The notes: a model not told the origin generated them from the letters alone. 64,000 nucleotides of DNA from Branchiostoma floridae (GCF_000003815.2 NC_049988.1:7428382-7492381); one strand, 5' to 3'. Positions 27,835-40,770 are shown, counted from the stretch's first letter. Program-made: numbers and translations.

Positions 27835-28395
27835 GGTCCTTATGTCCACCAGAAATTGCCAATCAGCATCCATATTACATGTATGCCGCACAGCACAGTT
27901 TTTGTCCGCGGTAAAATGTAGTGCCACCGAAATCTTGGACCTATTCACCTTGTTGCTGTATCGTTACCGCCATTTGTACTCCATTTGGAAACACTTTTTT
28001 TAACACGAAAGCCAGTGGGAGCCTGCACTTTACTACTGTGCGATGAAATAAATCGACTTTTAGATGTTATTATGGGTTGAGATAGCTGCACATTGATTGG
28101 TCAATAATGATGTATAGTTCTACGTTGACCAATCAACATATGACATTATTTGATGTGTGGTAATGTCGATTTTTGTTATCCGTATGTCCATCGGAATGGC
28201 CAATTAGCGTCCATATCACCTTTGGGTCGCACAACACAGTTTTTATCCGCGGCAAAAATTAGTGCCACCAAAATTTTAAACCTATTTACCTTGTTGCTGT
28301 ATTTGTTACCGCCATGTGTACACCGTTTGTAGACGCGAAAGCAAGCGAGACTTGAACTTAATTGTGCGGCGATATAAATTCTGCTTCTTTGACAG
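27835..28395. repeat. Diverged direct duplication, about 230 bp, offset about 325 bp
   Basis: Copy 1 (27835-28060) and copy 2 (28160-28395) share in order CCAATCAGCRTCCATAT-like words, CACAGTTTTTGTCCGCGG / CACAGTTTTTATCCGCGG, AGTGCCACCRAAAT, ACCTTGTTGCTGTAT, TTACCGCCATK and GCGAAAGC. The spacing is constant. It contains inverted CCAAT (ATTGGTC) motifs but no open frame of note. Confidence 0.8.
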
Positions 28396-29724
28396 ATCTA
28401 ACTGCAGTGCTACTTTATTCCGCTAAACAATAGTGGCGTCCTTGTGCCCCAGCGAAATGGTCTGCTTTTCGCTATAAATAAAAGAGATAAAATATGGGAT
28501 CTAAGTTTTAGTAACTAAGTTTACATTCGTATGAAAGTTAAGATTTATACAATAGCAGAATTAGATCTACTTCAAAGAAAGGCGGTTTTGGGATAGAATT
28601 TTTTTTCAAGACACCGATGATGGAGAAGAAAAGCTCAAAGTCTGAAGAAAGACCAAGGTGGTCCCTAATTTCTACTGGCGATGGAAACTGTTAAGAGGTG
28701 CTATAACGTAGTGCTAAAAGAGATGTTACGTAATGACTGGGAGAGAACAAACATCAAACCTGTCTGTCACCCTGAAATACTCAAGGTTAAATATCTCCAA
28801 GATCTTTGATACAGAAGGTAACGTTAAAAGGACAAATTGGCAAAGTGAAAAATTACTCATCAAACCTTTCTGTTTACAGCACCGAATTAGACACGCTTCT
28901 ATGCACGTATTTTTCAGGTCTCTTCAAGTAACGTTAAACAGAATGAGTCACTGACGAAGATGCTACCGGAAACGTCTGACCATTTTCAAAATCATATTCA
29001 GTTGCTTGAGTAACAGCTATTTGGCGTATCTGCTTACCTGGTGTATTAAGGGGCAGTTTTTTGTTGTTGTTTTTTTTTCAATCTGGTCGTCCTTTAGATG
29101 ATGTTCCCATTGATTGACACAAGCGTTATTAATAGCCCTTTCTATACCAACCACCTGTACACATAGACAAGATTTAATTGTTCCCACGGGGGTCTTCGTG
29201 GGTAGTTTTGACTGTAAATGTTAGTTACAGCCCACATGCCATTCATGTTCAGATTACACCTTACCGCCCCACCCATGTACCATTGACTTTGACCAACCTA
29301 ACGTTACATGGTGTTGACATTGCTACAAAGTATATATTTGCATTAGGGGGGTTGGTCTACCAAACAAGCCACTTTTAACATATTCTTTGTAAGAACGTCC
29401 GGCATGTTTTGGCCCCCAGCGCTGTTTCTTTTATCCAACGTTTGTCTACGTTCTTACTCACTTCCGCCTCCCACGGGAAATGACTGGCCACCACCCTGCA
29501 ATCTAAGAAATTTAGTTAACATTTAATCCAAGTTGATTACTGATAAGTTAATCAACTTCTCACACTACTTTAGAAGAAAAAAATACTTCATTGATGTTCT
29601 GATTAGAACCGAATCCGGAGTTAAAGAAAAACGCGTATCAACACCAAAATATTTACAACTGCAACACTGGCACGTTCCCATATTGCAACACCTGCAGTCA
29701 CCTGTGCGGGGGATACCCCTAAAT

Positions 29725-29860
29725 GATAACCAATCAGAACGCACTATATCGGTCGAATATTTAAATCCCCCAAGTTCTCGCCTCTGATTGGTCCACACTG
29801 TTTGCCAGTCCGCCCCGAGGTAAAGAAATGACGTCAGACAGGTCAGAGGTCAGCTTGTTG
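29725..29860 (+). promoter_or_regulatory. Promoter-like region: CCAAT boxes, TATA-like, CRE, DR1
   Basis: Directly visible: AACCAATCAGAAC (CCAAT at 29730), inverted CCAAT in CTGATTGGTC (29783-29792), TATA-like ATATTTAAAT (29757-29766), CRE TGACGTCA (29829-29836) and a perfect nuclear-receptor direct repeat AGGTCAGAGGTCA (29840-29852). The CRE and DR1 overlap the candidate first exon. The combination within 130 bp suggests a transcription start near 29,790; this is inference. Confidence 0.5.
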
Positions 29861-29912
29861 GAGCAGCAACGGTCTGGCTTTTCAGCTGGGAAGGAGACGG
29901 TCAAAACTAACG
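29828..29912 (+). CDS. Candidate first coding exon of a second gene
   Basis: ATG at 29828 (G at -3) opens 28 codons, beginning MTSDRSEVSLLEQQRSGFSA, to a good donor (AACG/GTAAGC) in phase 1. Upstream in-frame stop TAA at 29762-29764. The phase matches candidate exon 52831-52979, where the joined codon becomes Gly. No family recognised. It could instead be a 5'UTR exon. In vertebrates Grb10 and Grb14 are next to Cobl-family genes, but I see no Cobl signature. Confidence 0.4.
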
Positions 29913-32900
29913 GTAAGCTCTCGTTTTAACCGAATTTTACCGTTTTATGATAAATTACGTACCAGTAGAATATGGCAGAAAGGGAATCCACCCGGCTATG
30001 TGAGAGGAAAGGCCCGTATTTGCGGAAATACTTGTCATCTGGCCGGCAGTCGGGCGGTTTTCCTGTGCCTTATATATTTTTCTTGCGGCATGTCGGCTGA
30101 CCAGGCGGCTGGCTTTCAGAAGTCCGGCTGTTGTTGTTTTTGAGCGCCCCTTTTAATTTTACAAAGCTAGCTGCACCTATGATTTATATCAGAAGGTCCC
30201 TCCTCCTTAGGGTAATATTTCTTAGATTCCACATCTGATTAACAGATGTTGAGATCACAAATTATAACATAACGCTGCTGTTGATTTCTAAAATAACGTT
30301 GCCTAACGTTAGAATAATTTTGTTTGCTGCCTTTCTTGGCGTTCAAAAATGAATCACAGTATACAATATTTTCTGACTCGCCACTGTCTCGCCATTTGAC
30401 ATAATTACAAACATTATCTAGTCTAATCATAGATTCTGTAAACGAGTTTTAGACACAAAACCGGGCATTAACGTTATAGTCTGTATTTTGGTGCCCAGAC
30501 TAGCCCGTACATGTTAGACAGTGTGTCCCACACAGTGGGATATGGTCGCTTCGGACAATCACCGTGTCCAGACCTTTTGTGTCCAGCGGAAAATGAAGAG
30601 ATCGGACGGAGTAGGGAGGGTCAGCACCCGTGATTCTGTACCCTGTGATTATCTAGAGGAGTCAGACAAGTCGTAAGGGGCAGCTGCCTGTTGTGTGTTC
30701 AGGAGATGAGCTTGTGTAAGGGGGTTCCAGAAATAACAAAGTAGGGGTTTGAAAAGCGCAAATGATAGTGTATTGACTATAGTAGAGTGTATTGGGTGTA
30801 ATAATGGGTGGAACATTGGGTGTAATAGTGTAAAACAACACAGGTGTTCAAAATGAAAGAAGACTATGATTTTGCTTACATGTAACGTTATATTGTCAAG
30901 CTTCCATAGTCACATTTCACATGTCGCACAGACATTTTGTCTGCTGGTTATATTATATAACATTACGGTGTTTGATTGATTGATTGATGTATGATTAGTT
31001 GGTTAGTCATTTATGATAATATCACACATTATAGGCTTGTTGGGTGTGACTTGTATATGAAGTACCTAAAACTTTTGAAAGCTTCTAGTGTAAATGGAAA
31101 TGTGTAAGGAATATTTAAGAAAATGGACAACAAGAATTCCTTCAGAAGGCCCCATCCCAATAAAATCGTTACTGATTGAGCCCTTTTCCTGAGCTAATAT
31201 GATTTTATGGCTTGTTATGATAATGAAATGGCAAATTGATAGAATGAAATCGAGGAGAAAATTGTGTTGTAACTTTTCAATGTATCAAAACAGATGGTAC
31301 CTGAATGGTTCAAGTAGACCATGTTTTATCATGTTAATAATTACAAATTCTAGTGGAAAATATTGAAGGAATAGTACAGTATGCTGCTTCTGAAAATTGA
31401 CTTGATGAAAGTTAAAATAACTACCAGCCATACAACTATCGGTCACAAGTACTCTCCAAGCAGAGGTTCGCCTCCGACTGTTTTTGACATGTTCAATGCA
31501 TTTTTATAGGACTTTATTTTTTGTTCCATTTTCTTCAGCATGCCTAAGTGGTATAAGTTAAACCTGACAAAATAGCAAAGCCTAAAAAAATGTCCAAAAC
31601 CAGCCAGAGCCTAACAACTGCTTGAAGAGTACCCTCAAGGGGGTTAGTCCAAAGATGGCTACTGCAGTTCTTCATGTTTCCCTTCTTAGCAACTATTTAG
31701 TATTCAAACACACCAATATATGAGGCCCAAACACTGAATGGGTCCTGTGAAAATTCCTTCTGTTTTCAGTAGAGAGAATGGCCACTAGTCTAAATGGGGC
31801 ATTTTGTGATGAAAGATGCGATAGACAGAGACATCAATGTCTTTTTGTCCCAGAAGTCACAAGGATGTCTCACGCCTGGCTGTATCCACACAATAACCCT
31901 CTCCCAACGCCCTGGCGACCCTTAAAACTGAATTACCTAGTTGTGACTTAATTTTCGTGCTATATCTGGTGTATATCTGGGATAAGCACAGATACCATCT
32001 GAGTGTTAATTGGTTTAGAGGCTTTTATCAGGCATTTGTTTCTTTCACAATGTGTACTCAGTCTGGTGGCATGGGCAAATGTTTGACTTGAGAGTTTGCC
32101 ATGGTATCAAACTGCAATTTCCAGATGGGACCAGTGAGTCTAGCGAGGACAGCATTCCTCAGAGAAGATATCGTGATAGTTCCGCTTCTAAAGTGAAACC
32201 GACCTTTAAAGTTATGCTTGAAATTCTGCTACTGTTTCACTGTGTTGGGTGGTCCCCTTTATTTTGGCATTTATGGTTGATGGTGACCGGCTCAAAGTCC
32301 GCGGCTCTTGTGTTTAGTGCAGCAATGAATCCCTTTGTCACCAGCGGCTTTTGAAGGTAATGCGTCGGTTTGGCAAACAAGGGTCTTGTTTGGGATGTTT
32401 GCACAGCAACTACAGCGTGACCCAGTGAAATGACCTAACCTAAACGTGTTGAAGATGGACATGATACACGTCACTGACCATTCTTGAAAAGGCTAATATT
32501 GCTCAGAGGTGCCCTTTCTATCCATCTTTGTACATGTATGTCTCACTCAAATTTACATGTAGTCCTTTATGCTATACATGTTTTCCATGAACCATACATG
32601 TAGTCTACTAGACTCTCCATTTGTAACTTTGTTGAATAAATTTTTCTCTGCAAGCTTAGCCTATTTTGCAATTAAATTTCTATTTTCAAGGAGGTCATAC
32701 CTTTATATACTTGTAACCTCCTATCATTTGAGATAGATGGTTCAACTTGAAGTACATGTACAAAAATTGTTTCAACCCTCATCCTTTCTTTTTATTTGGG
32801 TTTGTCAAGCTTTGTTTTGTCAGCATATTTGATTAGCTGAACCAGCTGATCTGAACAAAATCAAACAGACAGCAGCGCAGAGTTTTCACTGTTCTCACTC

Positions 32901-32968
32901 CACTCCCCTGGTTAGATTCTTTTTTAGTACGGCCTTGTTCGCTTTAGTCCACTCCCAATGATCGCTGG

Positions 32969-33060
32969 TAGCCTGGATACCAGAGCCCAGCCCGATCTCA
33001 AAAATATCTATCCCACACGAGATATTTTTGAGATCGGGCTGGGGTCTGATATCCAGGCTA
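32969..33060. mobile_element. Near-perfect foldback MITE, 41-bp arms
   Basis: Arms 32969-33009 and 33020-33060 match at 39 of 41 positions around a 10-bp loop. The ends are TAGCCTGGAT and ATCCAGGCTA. The related but shorter foldback at 53220-53289 has the same ends and the same CCCAGCCCGATCTCAA word. Confidence 0.85.
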
Positions 33061-36000
33061 GGCTACTGGTAGCTTGTTCAAACGTCTCCAGCTCATGTAC
33101 AGTACAGTTGTTACACCTTGCAACTATTATCAAGTATTACTATTAGTACTGTTAGGAAGCAGATCCAAGCTAGAAGAGATGGGTACCAGGGTAATTTACT
33201 GCAAAAAAGCCTGAAGAGTTGCAATCTGTGTCAGATTAATTTGATTAAGAAATTCCTTCCCACATTTCTATCAGACCAGTTGTTTTGGTTTATCTCAGAC
33301 TTGCTGATGGACCAGCACAAGGGATTGGTTCTACTCCTTTCCATGTTTGTAATACTGAGTTAATGGTAGTCATCCATCATCCTTAACATATCCAGGCTAA
33401 GGGAAATGCCCATCCTGGCAGCTTAGATAAGATAGTGTCATGAATGATGCATGGTTTAAAGGATGAACAGTTGGGCTGGCTTAGGACACCATTTGGCAGG
33501 GCTGAACCATTAGGTCAGTTACTAGTTAGTGGGGATAACTCATTTAGATTGGATAGGGAGGAAGAAGAACCTGGTAGATTGCTGAAGTCATTGTATTCTC
33601 CAGAACACACAAATAAAAAGTTTACACTTTGAAAATTAGTCAAACTGATATCTTCACCCTATCTGTGAGTATGGTAGATTCAGGTACTAAATTCAGGTAT
33701 GGGGGTAACTTGTAAAGGTGTTTTACACACCTGTTTTTCCGTACCTTTCACATTATGATGAACCAAATTAGAAGGAATTAAAATCTTTTTTTTCTAATCA
33801 ATTCAAAATGCAACACATAGCCACATATATTCGATGATAGTGACAAATATTTGACAAGACGTGGAAAAGATAGTTGATGTTACATTGCAACAAAGAGAGC
33901 TGATATGGCCATATACATAGAGTCTGCAACTCATAGCTTCAATCATGTTATTATAAGAATCTTCTTTGATAAAAGAACCCCTCTCCCTCCCACACCCATC
34001 TATGAAGGAAAGAAGCAGATGTGTTCTTTGATCTTTGTCCATCAGATGTTGTGTCATGTAGGAGGCTAATAATGCAGGATATTGGCTAAATTACTACCAG
34101 TTTTGGTAACACTTCTGGATTCGATTTGATGAAAGCTCCTTGATTTGATTTTGAGCAGTGAGGTTAGATATAGGGATGATCTTCTTGATTTGGGAGGATA
34201 TAGCCCACTGAAGGTCACTCATTTTCGTGATAAGAAAAAAAAAATTAAAAACAATTGAAAAGATACAAATCAAAGGGGAAAAATTGCCTATCCCAGACGA
34301 AATGATCTTCTTTGCAGCTGGCTTGTGGTTCAAATTAGGAAGTTTTCCCAAAGGAGGGGTCAAGGCCTTATCAGAGGGGGAGGGACACTTTTCCCACAGG
34401 TAGTCACTTCTCACATCTGTGTCTTGTTAAAAGGGCTAGACCTACAAATTCTACTGAAACAACTTTTGAAGTTAATCAGATTTCAAAAGACACTAAAGGT
34501 GCGTGAAAACATATATCTTTTAAACAGCACCAGACTCGGTGTGTTTGCCTGAAAATGTGTTTTACATTTGAAAGCCTGAGTTGCCTTCATCCATGAAATG
34601 GGAAATAGAGTTTGACAGATTTGAAAATCAAACCCAGGAGTTTGCTGTATGTTCAGTCAGCAATTGTAGCCACCAGTAAGTCCCTGGGTGGGACTGTTTT
34701 TCTGGGCCTGGTGGGTCCTGTTTCTTTGGTAATTGTTTGGAGATCCCTTTCAGAGCCTCTTGAATGGTGAATGATTCTAATCTCCAAGCAAATCTGTTGT
34801 TTTGGCTTGCTTTTCACTGGGACTGGTGGTGTTGTAGGATCCAATGCCAGTGAAATTGTGTGAATTACCTAGAAACTATTTGCGTTAGGAACAGCAAGGA
34901 AAGTTGTTTCTGTGTGTAGGACTAGGTATGAAACTCAGTTGAAGGACCAAATGAAAACTGCAAAAATTATCATACAGCGTATCTGCTTGGACTCAAAGAT
35001 AAGAATTACATCTGTTCGGAGCCTACTAGTACTTGATTCTAGTCAAAAAGTTTTGATTTCTGGCTACTTGAGAACTATTGATGCCTAGTTACAAAGAGAT
35101 ATCACTCAACACTTTGTTCAGTTGTGTCATGTAAGTGGTTCAAGTCTGTATATAGGTACCTGATAGCCCATAGATGAGGTACATGTATTATTGTAAATGT
35201 GTTGTTTTTTTGTCTGTTAAAAATTGATAAGCTTTAATTATTCTGAAATGGGTCAATTACTTTTGCAATATCTCATGTATTAATTCTGAGGGACACATGT
35301 AGACTAGAATGTGAACTTTTATGCAGAACAGTAGAACGTGTCATTGACTAATGTAAATGAAACTGCCTTAACTGGCCTTGAAAATTGCAACTCAAACCCA
35401 CTCCCCCACAGGCTCAACAGTATTATATTCTGGATGCAAAAACTGCTTTGGGAGGGGTATTTGTCTTCTGTTTCTTTCACTAAAGGTTTGAGTTTAGCCT
35501 TTGACTTTGGGCTAATCCTACACACATGACCTGTAAGTGTTTGGCTTCCCTGGGGGAGGAATTTCTCTATTTCTTGGATGGGCAGTTTTCAGGGATCTTT
35601 TACAGAGCTAATTTCATGGTGTGTTAACTTACAATTTCTCAGCAATAACCTTGGCTGAGGAAAAGAGACTGGCTTATTGTTTCCAAGGAATGGAGACTTT
35701 TTCTGCCCTGGTGGGTAGTCTTTTATTTTTCCTTGGGGGTATGTCCAGCTGTTGTTCCAATATGCACCCCCCCCCTCAAAATCAAATCAGGGTGAGGGGG
35801 GTAGAGAGTTGGTCAGGCAGCCCATATATAGTTCAAAGCCTGGCATTGGTTTATTTTCTTGATAAATTACCGTAGCAGAAATTATTGCTCATAAAGACAG
35901 CAGTCATCATCATCATTATCATCCATGTTTAGTTAGTGGCATGGTATCATTCTAAGAGGAAATTTTCTTCAAAGTAGAACAGCCCCGATTTTGCAATTAT

Positions 36001-36640
36001 TATCATATTATTATGTACGTTCATGTAGTTTTATAACAATATATCTCTTGAATCATTTCTTATATTTCTTAGGCAAGAAGAATCCAGAAAGTACATCATT
36101 GCTGAAAATGACCTTTTGTGGGATACCTATACATATACAAGTGTGCAAATCTTTCATATGAATCTGAATAATCTAGCTTTTGTTATTCAGAAACAAGTAT
36201 GGAGAACTGGGTCAGATTTGTTTGTTTATACAAGATGTTGCTAGGATGAAGGACCTGTTTATACAAGTGTGAGTAGACCACATTACTGTTATGGTCTGTG
36301 ATCAGATGATTACCACATCCTCTGTGGTCTGATGGTTGCAAAAACACTGGGCGAAATTCCTGTAAAATACAGTAGCTTACACAGACAATGACCAGGAAGG
36401 ATTCTGTCTGAAAATGTGTATAGTTTTAGGTTTCCATTTTTTAAAATTGGTCTCTTTTTTAGGCCATTATCTCATCTTTCAAGGTCTTTTTTTAGGCCCC
36501 ATCTCTGGTCGTCTGGACACAGTTTTTCCAGACATCTGCGCTCAGCCGATATCTGGTCGCCAATAGTTTTTTTTTTAGATGGAAATTATATTGTCATAGA
36601 TTCTCCAAGTCCTGCAGGAATTATATTAGCTGCCTACCCA

Positions 36641-36750
36641 CCAAACCTGAAATGATGTTAGAATCACTCAAACTTGGCAAGAAGATACTAGGAATTATCT
36701 CGCCAAACCTGAAATGATGTTGGAATTACTGAAACATGGCAAGATTCTAC
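36641..36750. repeat. Tandem duplication, 2 x 62 bp
   Basis: CCAAACCTGAAATGATGTT at 36641 and again at 36703, followed in both by GAATYACTSAAACWTGGCAAGA. Confidence 0.8.
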
Positions 36751-37599
36751 ACTAGTAGAACCGTAGGAGTTCTTATCTAATCATAATATGCTGTGAAGAA
36801 TGCTAATATGGTGTGTAATCAACTATGTACCATCTGCATACACTGTACCAATACATGGCATTAGTGGTGATTAGACGACCTTGTTTCATCTGGTGGAATT
36901 TCTTTCACAGATGCTGTGTCAAGACTTTGGGACAGAAGGTTGAGATTTCATGGTTGTCTATTTGTAGCCTTGATTGTAAATAATAGACCCAGAGGTGATT
37001 TTTCAAATCATCCAGTCTGCTGGCCACCCAAATATCACCTTGTTAGTTAGAATCCCTATAGACCCAAGAGCAGATGGAGAGAGAGTAGAATGAAAACAAA
37101 ATTTGTAATTTGATAAGGAAAACTTATTTTTCAATACTGATGTGGTGCCTAGATCTATGTTGCTATTTTGTATTGTAAATTTTGAAATCTTAGCTCTGTT
37201 GTTTTTCTGATTTTTCATGCACACGAACTAATCATAATGCACGCCAGTGTTTCTACCACCAACTCCAAGACAAGTTTCAAACTCAACGTTTTTCACAGTG
37301 CCAGAATATTCGACTTTCATAACATAAGATCTCCAATTTCAGTTGACTGTTATGGAAGTGTGGAGGACCCTTGCTTGCTACTCTCATGCAAATGACTTGA
37401 ATGACAGTGTGTAGAACAATATGAGGTACTTGAATGACAATGTGTAGAACAATACATGAGGTTTGCTCTTGGGCAAGACTGTTGTTGTCCATGGTTCCCA
37501 CACAGTAGCTCCCATAAGTGCCAATTTCATGGTGCTTCTGCCTGTGGCTTCCTTCCAGGGATGTAAAGTTACTCCAGGTTGTCCTCAGTCATTGCCCTC

Positions 37600-38860
37600 T
37601 CTGTTCCTGCATAGAGGAGGGCCCCCAAGGGGGGGTACCGACAACGCTCTACGCTAAATTCGGGAGGGCCGGCTACGTAATACGCTAAATTATGGATACT
37701 TTATTACACTCTACGCTAAATTACGAAATTTCATAATGCATTATGCAAATATTTATTGTCTTTTGCCTGAACTCCGCCGACGGCAGAACATGTGAAGATG
37801 AGATCTAACCAAAACTGATAATTCCATCAATTAGATTAAAACTTAACTTCTAAAGACGTCTTGCTGGCCAAAGGCGGCGACAGCAAAAATGTGACGTAAT
37901 TTTCAGCACTTGTAGCACCGAAAGCGGAGGCGCGACAATCCTAGGCCGGCTGGGGGCATGCTCCCCCGGGAATATTGTGAATTCCTGACCCCCTAAAACG
38001 CCATGTTATGCATTTTGAAGGGCAAATTTTGCTCACAGACTAAGCTAAGTTCAATAGCATCCAATTAGAAATTCACATGGTTTTAACTTTAAGCTGGGCA
38101 ACGCCCCCAAACATCATTTTCAGATTTCGAGTGCCGAAAGCACGAATAGTCGAACCGTCGTAAGGTAGACGGGAAAATTTGGAAATTTTTACCCTCTGAA
38201 ACACCATTTCCTGGATTTTGAGGGGCAAATTTTGCTGGCAGACCATATGCTCAATGTAATGACATTTCTGTCAGAGAAACGTCTTTGAGGGCGACGGGCG
38301 CCGGAGAGTCGTGAGCGCCGGATGCCCAAGCCGTCGCAAGCCTTGGCAAGGGCCGCCCAGCGCCCAGAGAAAAATTGAAATCTCAACCCTCTGAAATGCC
38401 ATTTCCTGCATTTAAGGGGCACATTTTGCTTGTTAACTAAGCTAAGGTAAAAAGATTTCTACTAGTTGGGGGACGACGCTCCCGCAACATATTTTCACCA
38501 TGTCCAGTGCTGAAGTGTTGAGCCATAGCAAGGAATGTCCGGCGAAATTTTGAAATCTGGACCCTTTGAAACGCAATTTCCAGCATTTTCGCGGGTAAAA
38601 TTTGCCGGTAGACTAGTTAAGTTTAATGAAACTTTGATTACACTTGACGAAAAATTAATATGAATTACGTTTTACGGTAAAATCCGGTCTGCTTCTACGT
38701 AATACGTTAAATTAAGGGGGCCAATATCGCTCGACGCAAAATGCACCGATTACGCTCTACGTTGAATTCGAACGGTCCCGCTACGGAGTACGTAGAATTA
38801 AAACCGCCGATTACGCTCTACGGAAAAGGGCTTTGGGGCCCCCATAGAGCAGACACTGCT
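37600..38860. mobile_element. 1.26-kb composite element bordered by TACGCTAAATT arrays
   Basis: Left border: GGGCCCCCAAGGGGGGG, then several CTCTACGCTAAATT / ACGTAATACGCTAAATT words. Right border: TTACGCTCTACG, ACGTTGAATTCG and GGGGCCCCC. The middle contains four copies of a 175-210-bp unit centred on CCATTTCCTGCATTTTGAGG plus GGCAAATTTTGCT, at about 38001, 38213, 38399 and 38573. That unit is the reverse complement of the interior of the hAT-like MITEs at 9849 and 19771. No transposase coding seen. Confidence 0.65.
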
Positions 38861-39049
38861 TGGATATGTGGTCCGTGGAGTATTTGCCTTGGTCTATTTA
38901 ATTTTTTCATTGTTTTGACTAGAGTCTAGAGAAGAATCATAGGAACATCACATACTGGTAGGATGTATGGTTTGCCTAATCAAGAAGCTTTTCTGTTGAT
39001 GAAAACTCCTTGGGCCAATATTCTGTTGTTGTTTTTTTAAATCCCTTTT

Positions 39050-39300
39050 GAGTGTGGAAGATGGCATATGAGAGGGAGAGAGAGAAGGAGAGAGAGAGAG
39101 AGAGAATGTCAATCTTCTGGCAGGTCTACCGGTGGCATATATATTTACAGGAATTTAGCTGGCCAAGGACGGAAGGAGTGACGTTCTGAGACACCAGCTA
39201 TTCCTTATGCCACTGGTAGATCTGCCTGGAGATTAATGGATGTATGATGTGGCTAATGTTTTGGTCTTTGATCTCTTTAGTGTGGAAGATGGCATATGAT
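39050..39300. repeat. Foldback flanked by 20-bp direct repeats, with a GA microsatellite
   Basis: AGTGTGGAAGATGGCATATG occurs at about 39052 and 39280. Between them, GGCAGGTCTACCGGTGGCAT (39120) pairs with ATGCCACTGGTAGATCTGCC (ending 39230). A GAGA-rich run occupies 39071-39105. Confidence 0.6.
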
Positions 39301-40031
39301 TATGAGAGAGACTGTATATATGCCATCATGATTCATGGTATTATTCAATCAGGTTCGCTGCAACAGTTTTAATTCTTATTATCCTTTTCATGTGATCTTT
39401 CCAAGTCTCTGTCCAAGAAACTTTCTCAAGTTTCTCAACTTTCTCATGTTTATGGTGAAGGCTGTAGCTCTTTCGATCCATGCCTCTGAAAATTGTGAAT
39501 TTGTGGTCACAAATAATGATGTTCAGACTGAAACGCTTTGATGAAGGTCCTCTTAATCAGATTCACTCCTTTCTCCTCTTCTTTTGTCATCGCATCAAGA
39601 GATGTTTTCATCGGGTTATCGTCCCATTAAGCGGTAGATTACATTGTCCCAATCCAGTCATTTATTTGATGGGGAGAATGTAACAGAATAAAACAGGTCT
39701 TTCATCAAATACTACTAGTGCGCGATTGGTTAGTTGTGAGTCATGTAGCCATCCCATGTTAGTCACTTGGTTCTAATCACGTCAAAAAAGGCATAGACTA
39801 TGATAGAGACAATGGAAGATAGAAGTATTGAAAGGAATAGAAGAGGTACTAGGAGAAGTAAGGCAATGTTGTTTTTTTTTATGAAAGTACCCAACACACT
39901 TCTCAAAAAGAGTAAGGGTGACCTGGTGTGCTTAGCTAAAAATGTGAATCATAAAGCAATTGTAGGGTATCCTACTAGGTTTATCAAAAAGAAATTCTTG
40001 TACTAGTAGTAGTATAGGCATATTTGCATAC

Positions 40032-40245
40032 AGGTGGGTCTGCAGGGGGGGGGGGGTCTTGACAACATTTTACGCCAAATTCAGAAGAACCCCTTTATTA
40101 TGTATCACACTAAAATTAAGGAAGGCATTTACACAGTACAAAATCTGGATTATGTCAACTAAGATGGCTTTTACCTATGAATTACAGGAAATCAGAATTA
40201 GGCTGCCTATGCCTTATGCCACTGAAATGCAGCCTACAGGCCCTC
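40032..40245 (+). mobile_element. Short interspersed element, TTACGCYAAATT family, copy 1
   Basis: GGGTCTGCAGGGGGG, TTGACAAC, TTTTACGCCAAATTCAGAAG, AAATTAAGGAAGGCA and GGCTGCCTATGCCTTA occur in this order and again at 59583-59790. The word TACGCTAAATT ties it to the borders of the 37.6-38.9 kb element. Confidence 0.7.
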
Positions 40246-40671
40246 CTAACTTGCTGATTTACAAATGTTAAACAATGGTATTCCAAGCTGCACTTTTTCT
40301 TGTTGGATCATTGACCAGATCCGGTATAAAACTTGTGATGGCCAGACTATGAGGTGATGAGGCAGATCTGTTCTGCCCACTCTGTTACCATGGTGATGTC
40401 AGGAAGCTGGACTGATTGCTCATCACAGTCTATTGTGCCATGTTTAGCACTGATAGGATCTTCTATAATGGAAATCTGCCAGTCTGTGTGTGGGATGTAC
40501 ATGTACAGTAATGCATGCTATGAGATGTGAGATGTAAAAAACTAGGAAATCACGAGTCATGGTACCTCAAAGCACTTAATGCATGAACTTTTGCTACTAT
40601 GTATATGGAACCATATGATTCCCAGTGTGGGAACCAATGAAACAAGAGGCAAGTAGAAACGGTTTCTGTCC

Positions 40672-40770
40672 TGGGATTCGAACCCGGGGCAAACCCGGGA
40701 TTCGAACTCGCGGCAAACCCGGACGCCAGATCACAAAACCAATGCGCTAAAACATTATGGTCCCATCTGG
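40672..40770 (-). mobile_element. tRNA-like SINE fragment with duplicated B box
   Basis: On the minus strand TTTTAGCGCATTGG resembles an A box, and GAGTTCGAATCCC and GGGTTCGAATCCC are two B boxes 23 bp apart. No anticodon arm folds convincingly, so it is tRNA-derived rather than a tRNA gene. Confidence 0.5.

Larger units (their letters stand above)
29913..37600. other. Long intron or intergenic stretch, first part
   Basis: No coding exon recognised. Contains the foldback at 32969-33060, a 2 x 62-bp duplication at 36641-36750 and a 2 x 33-bp duplication near 37395. All open frames are short and lack motifs. Confidence 0.45.
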
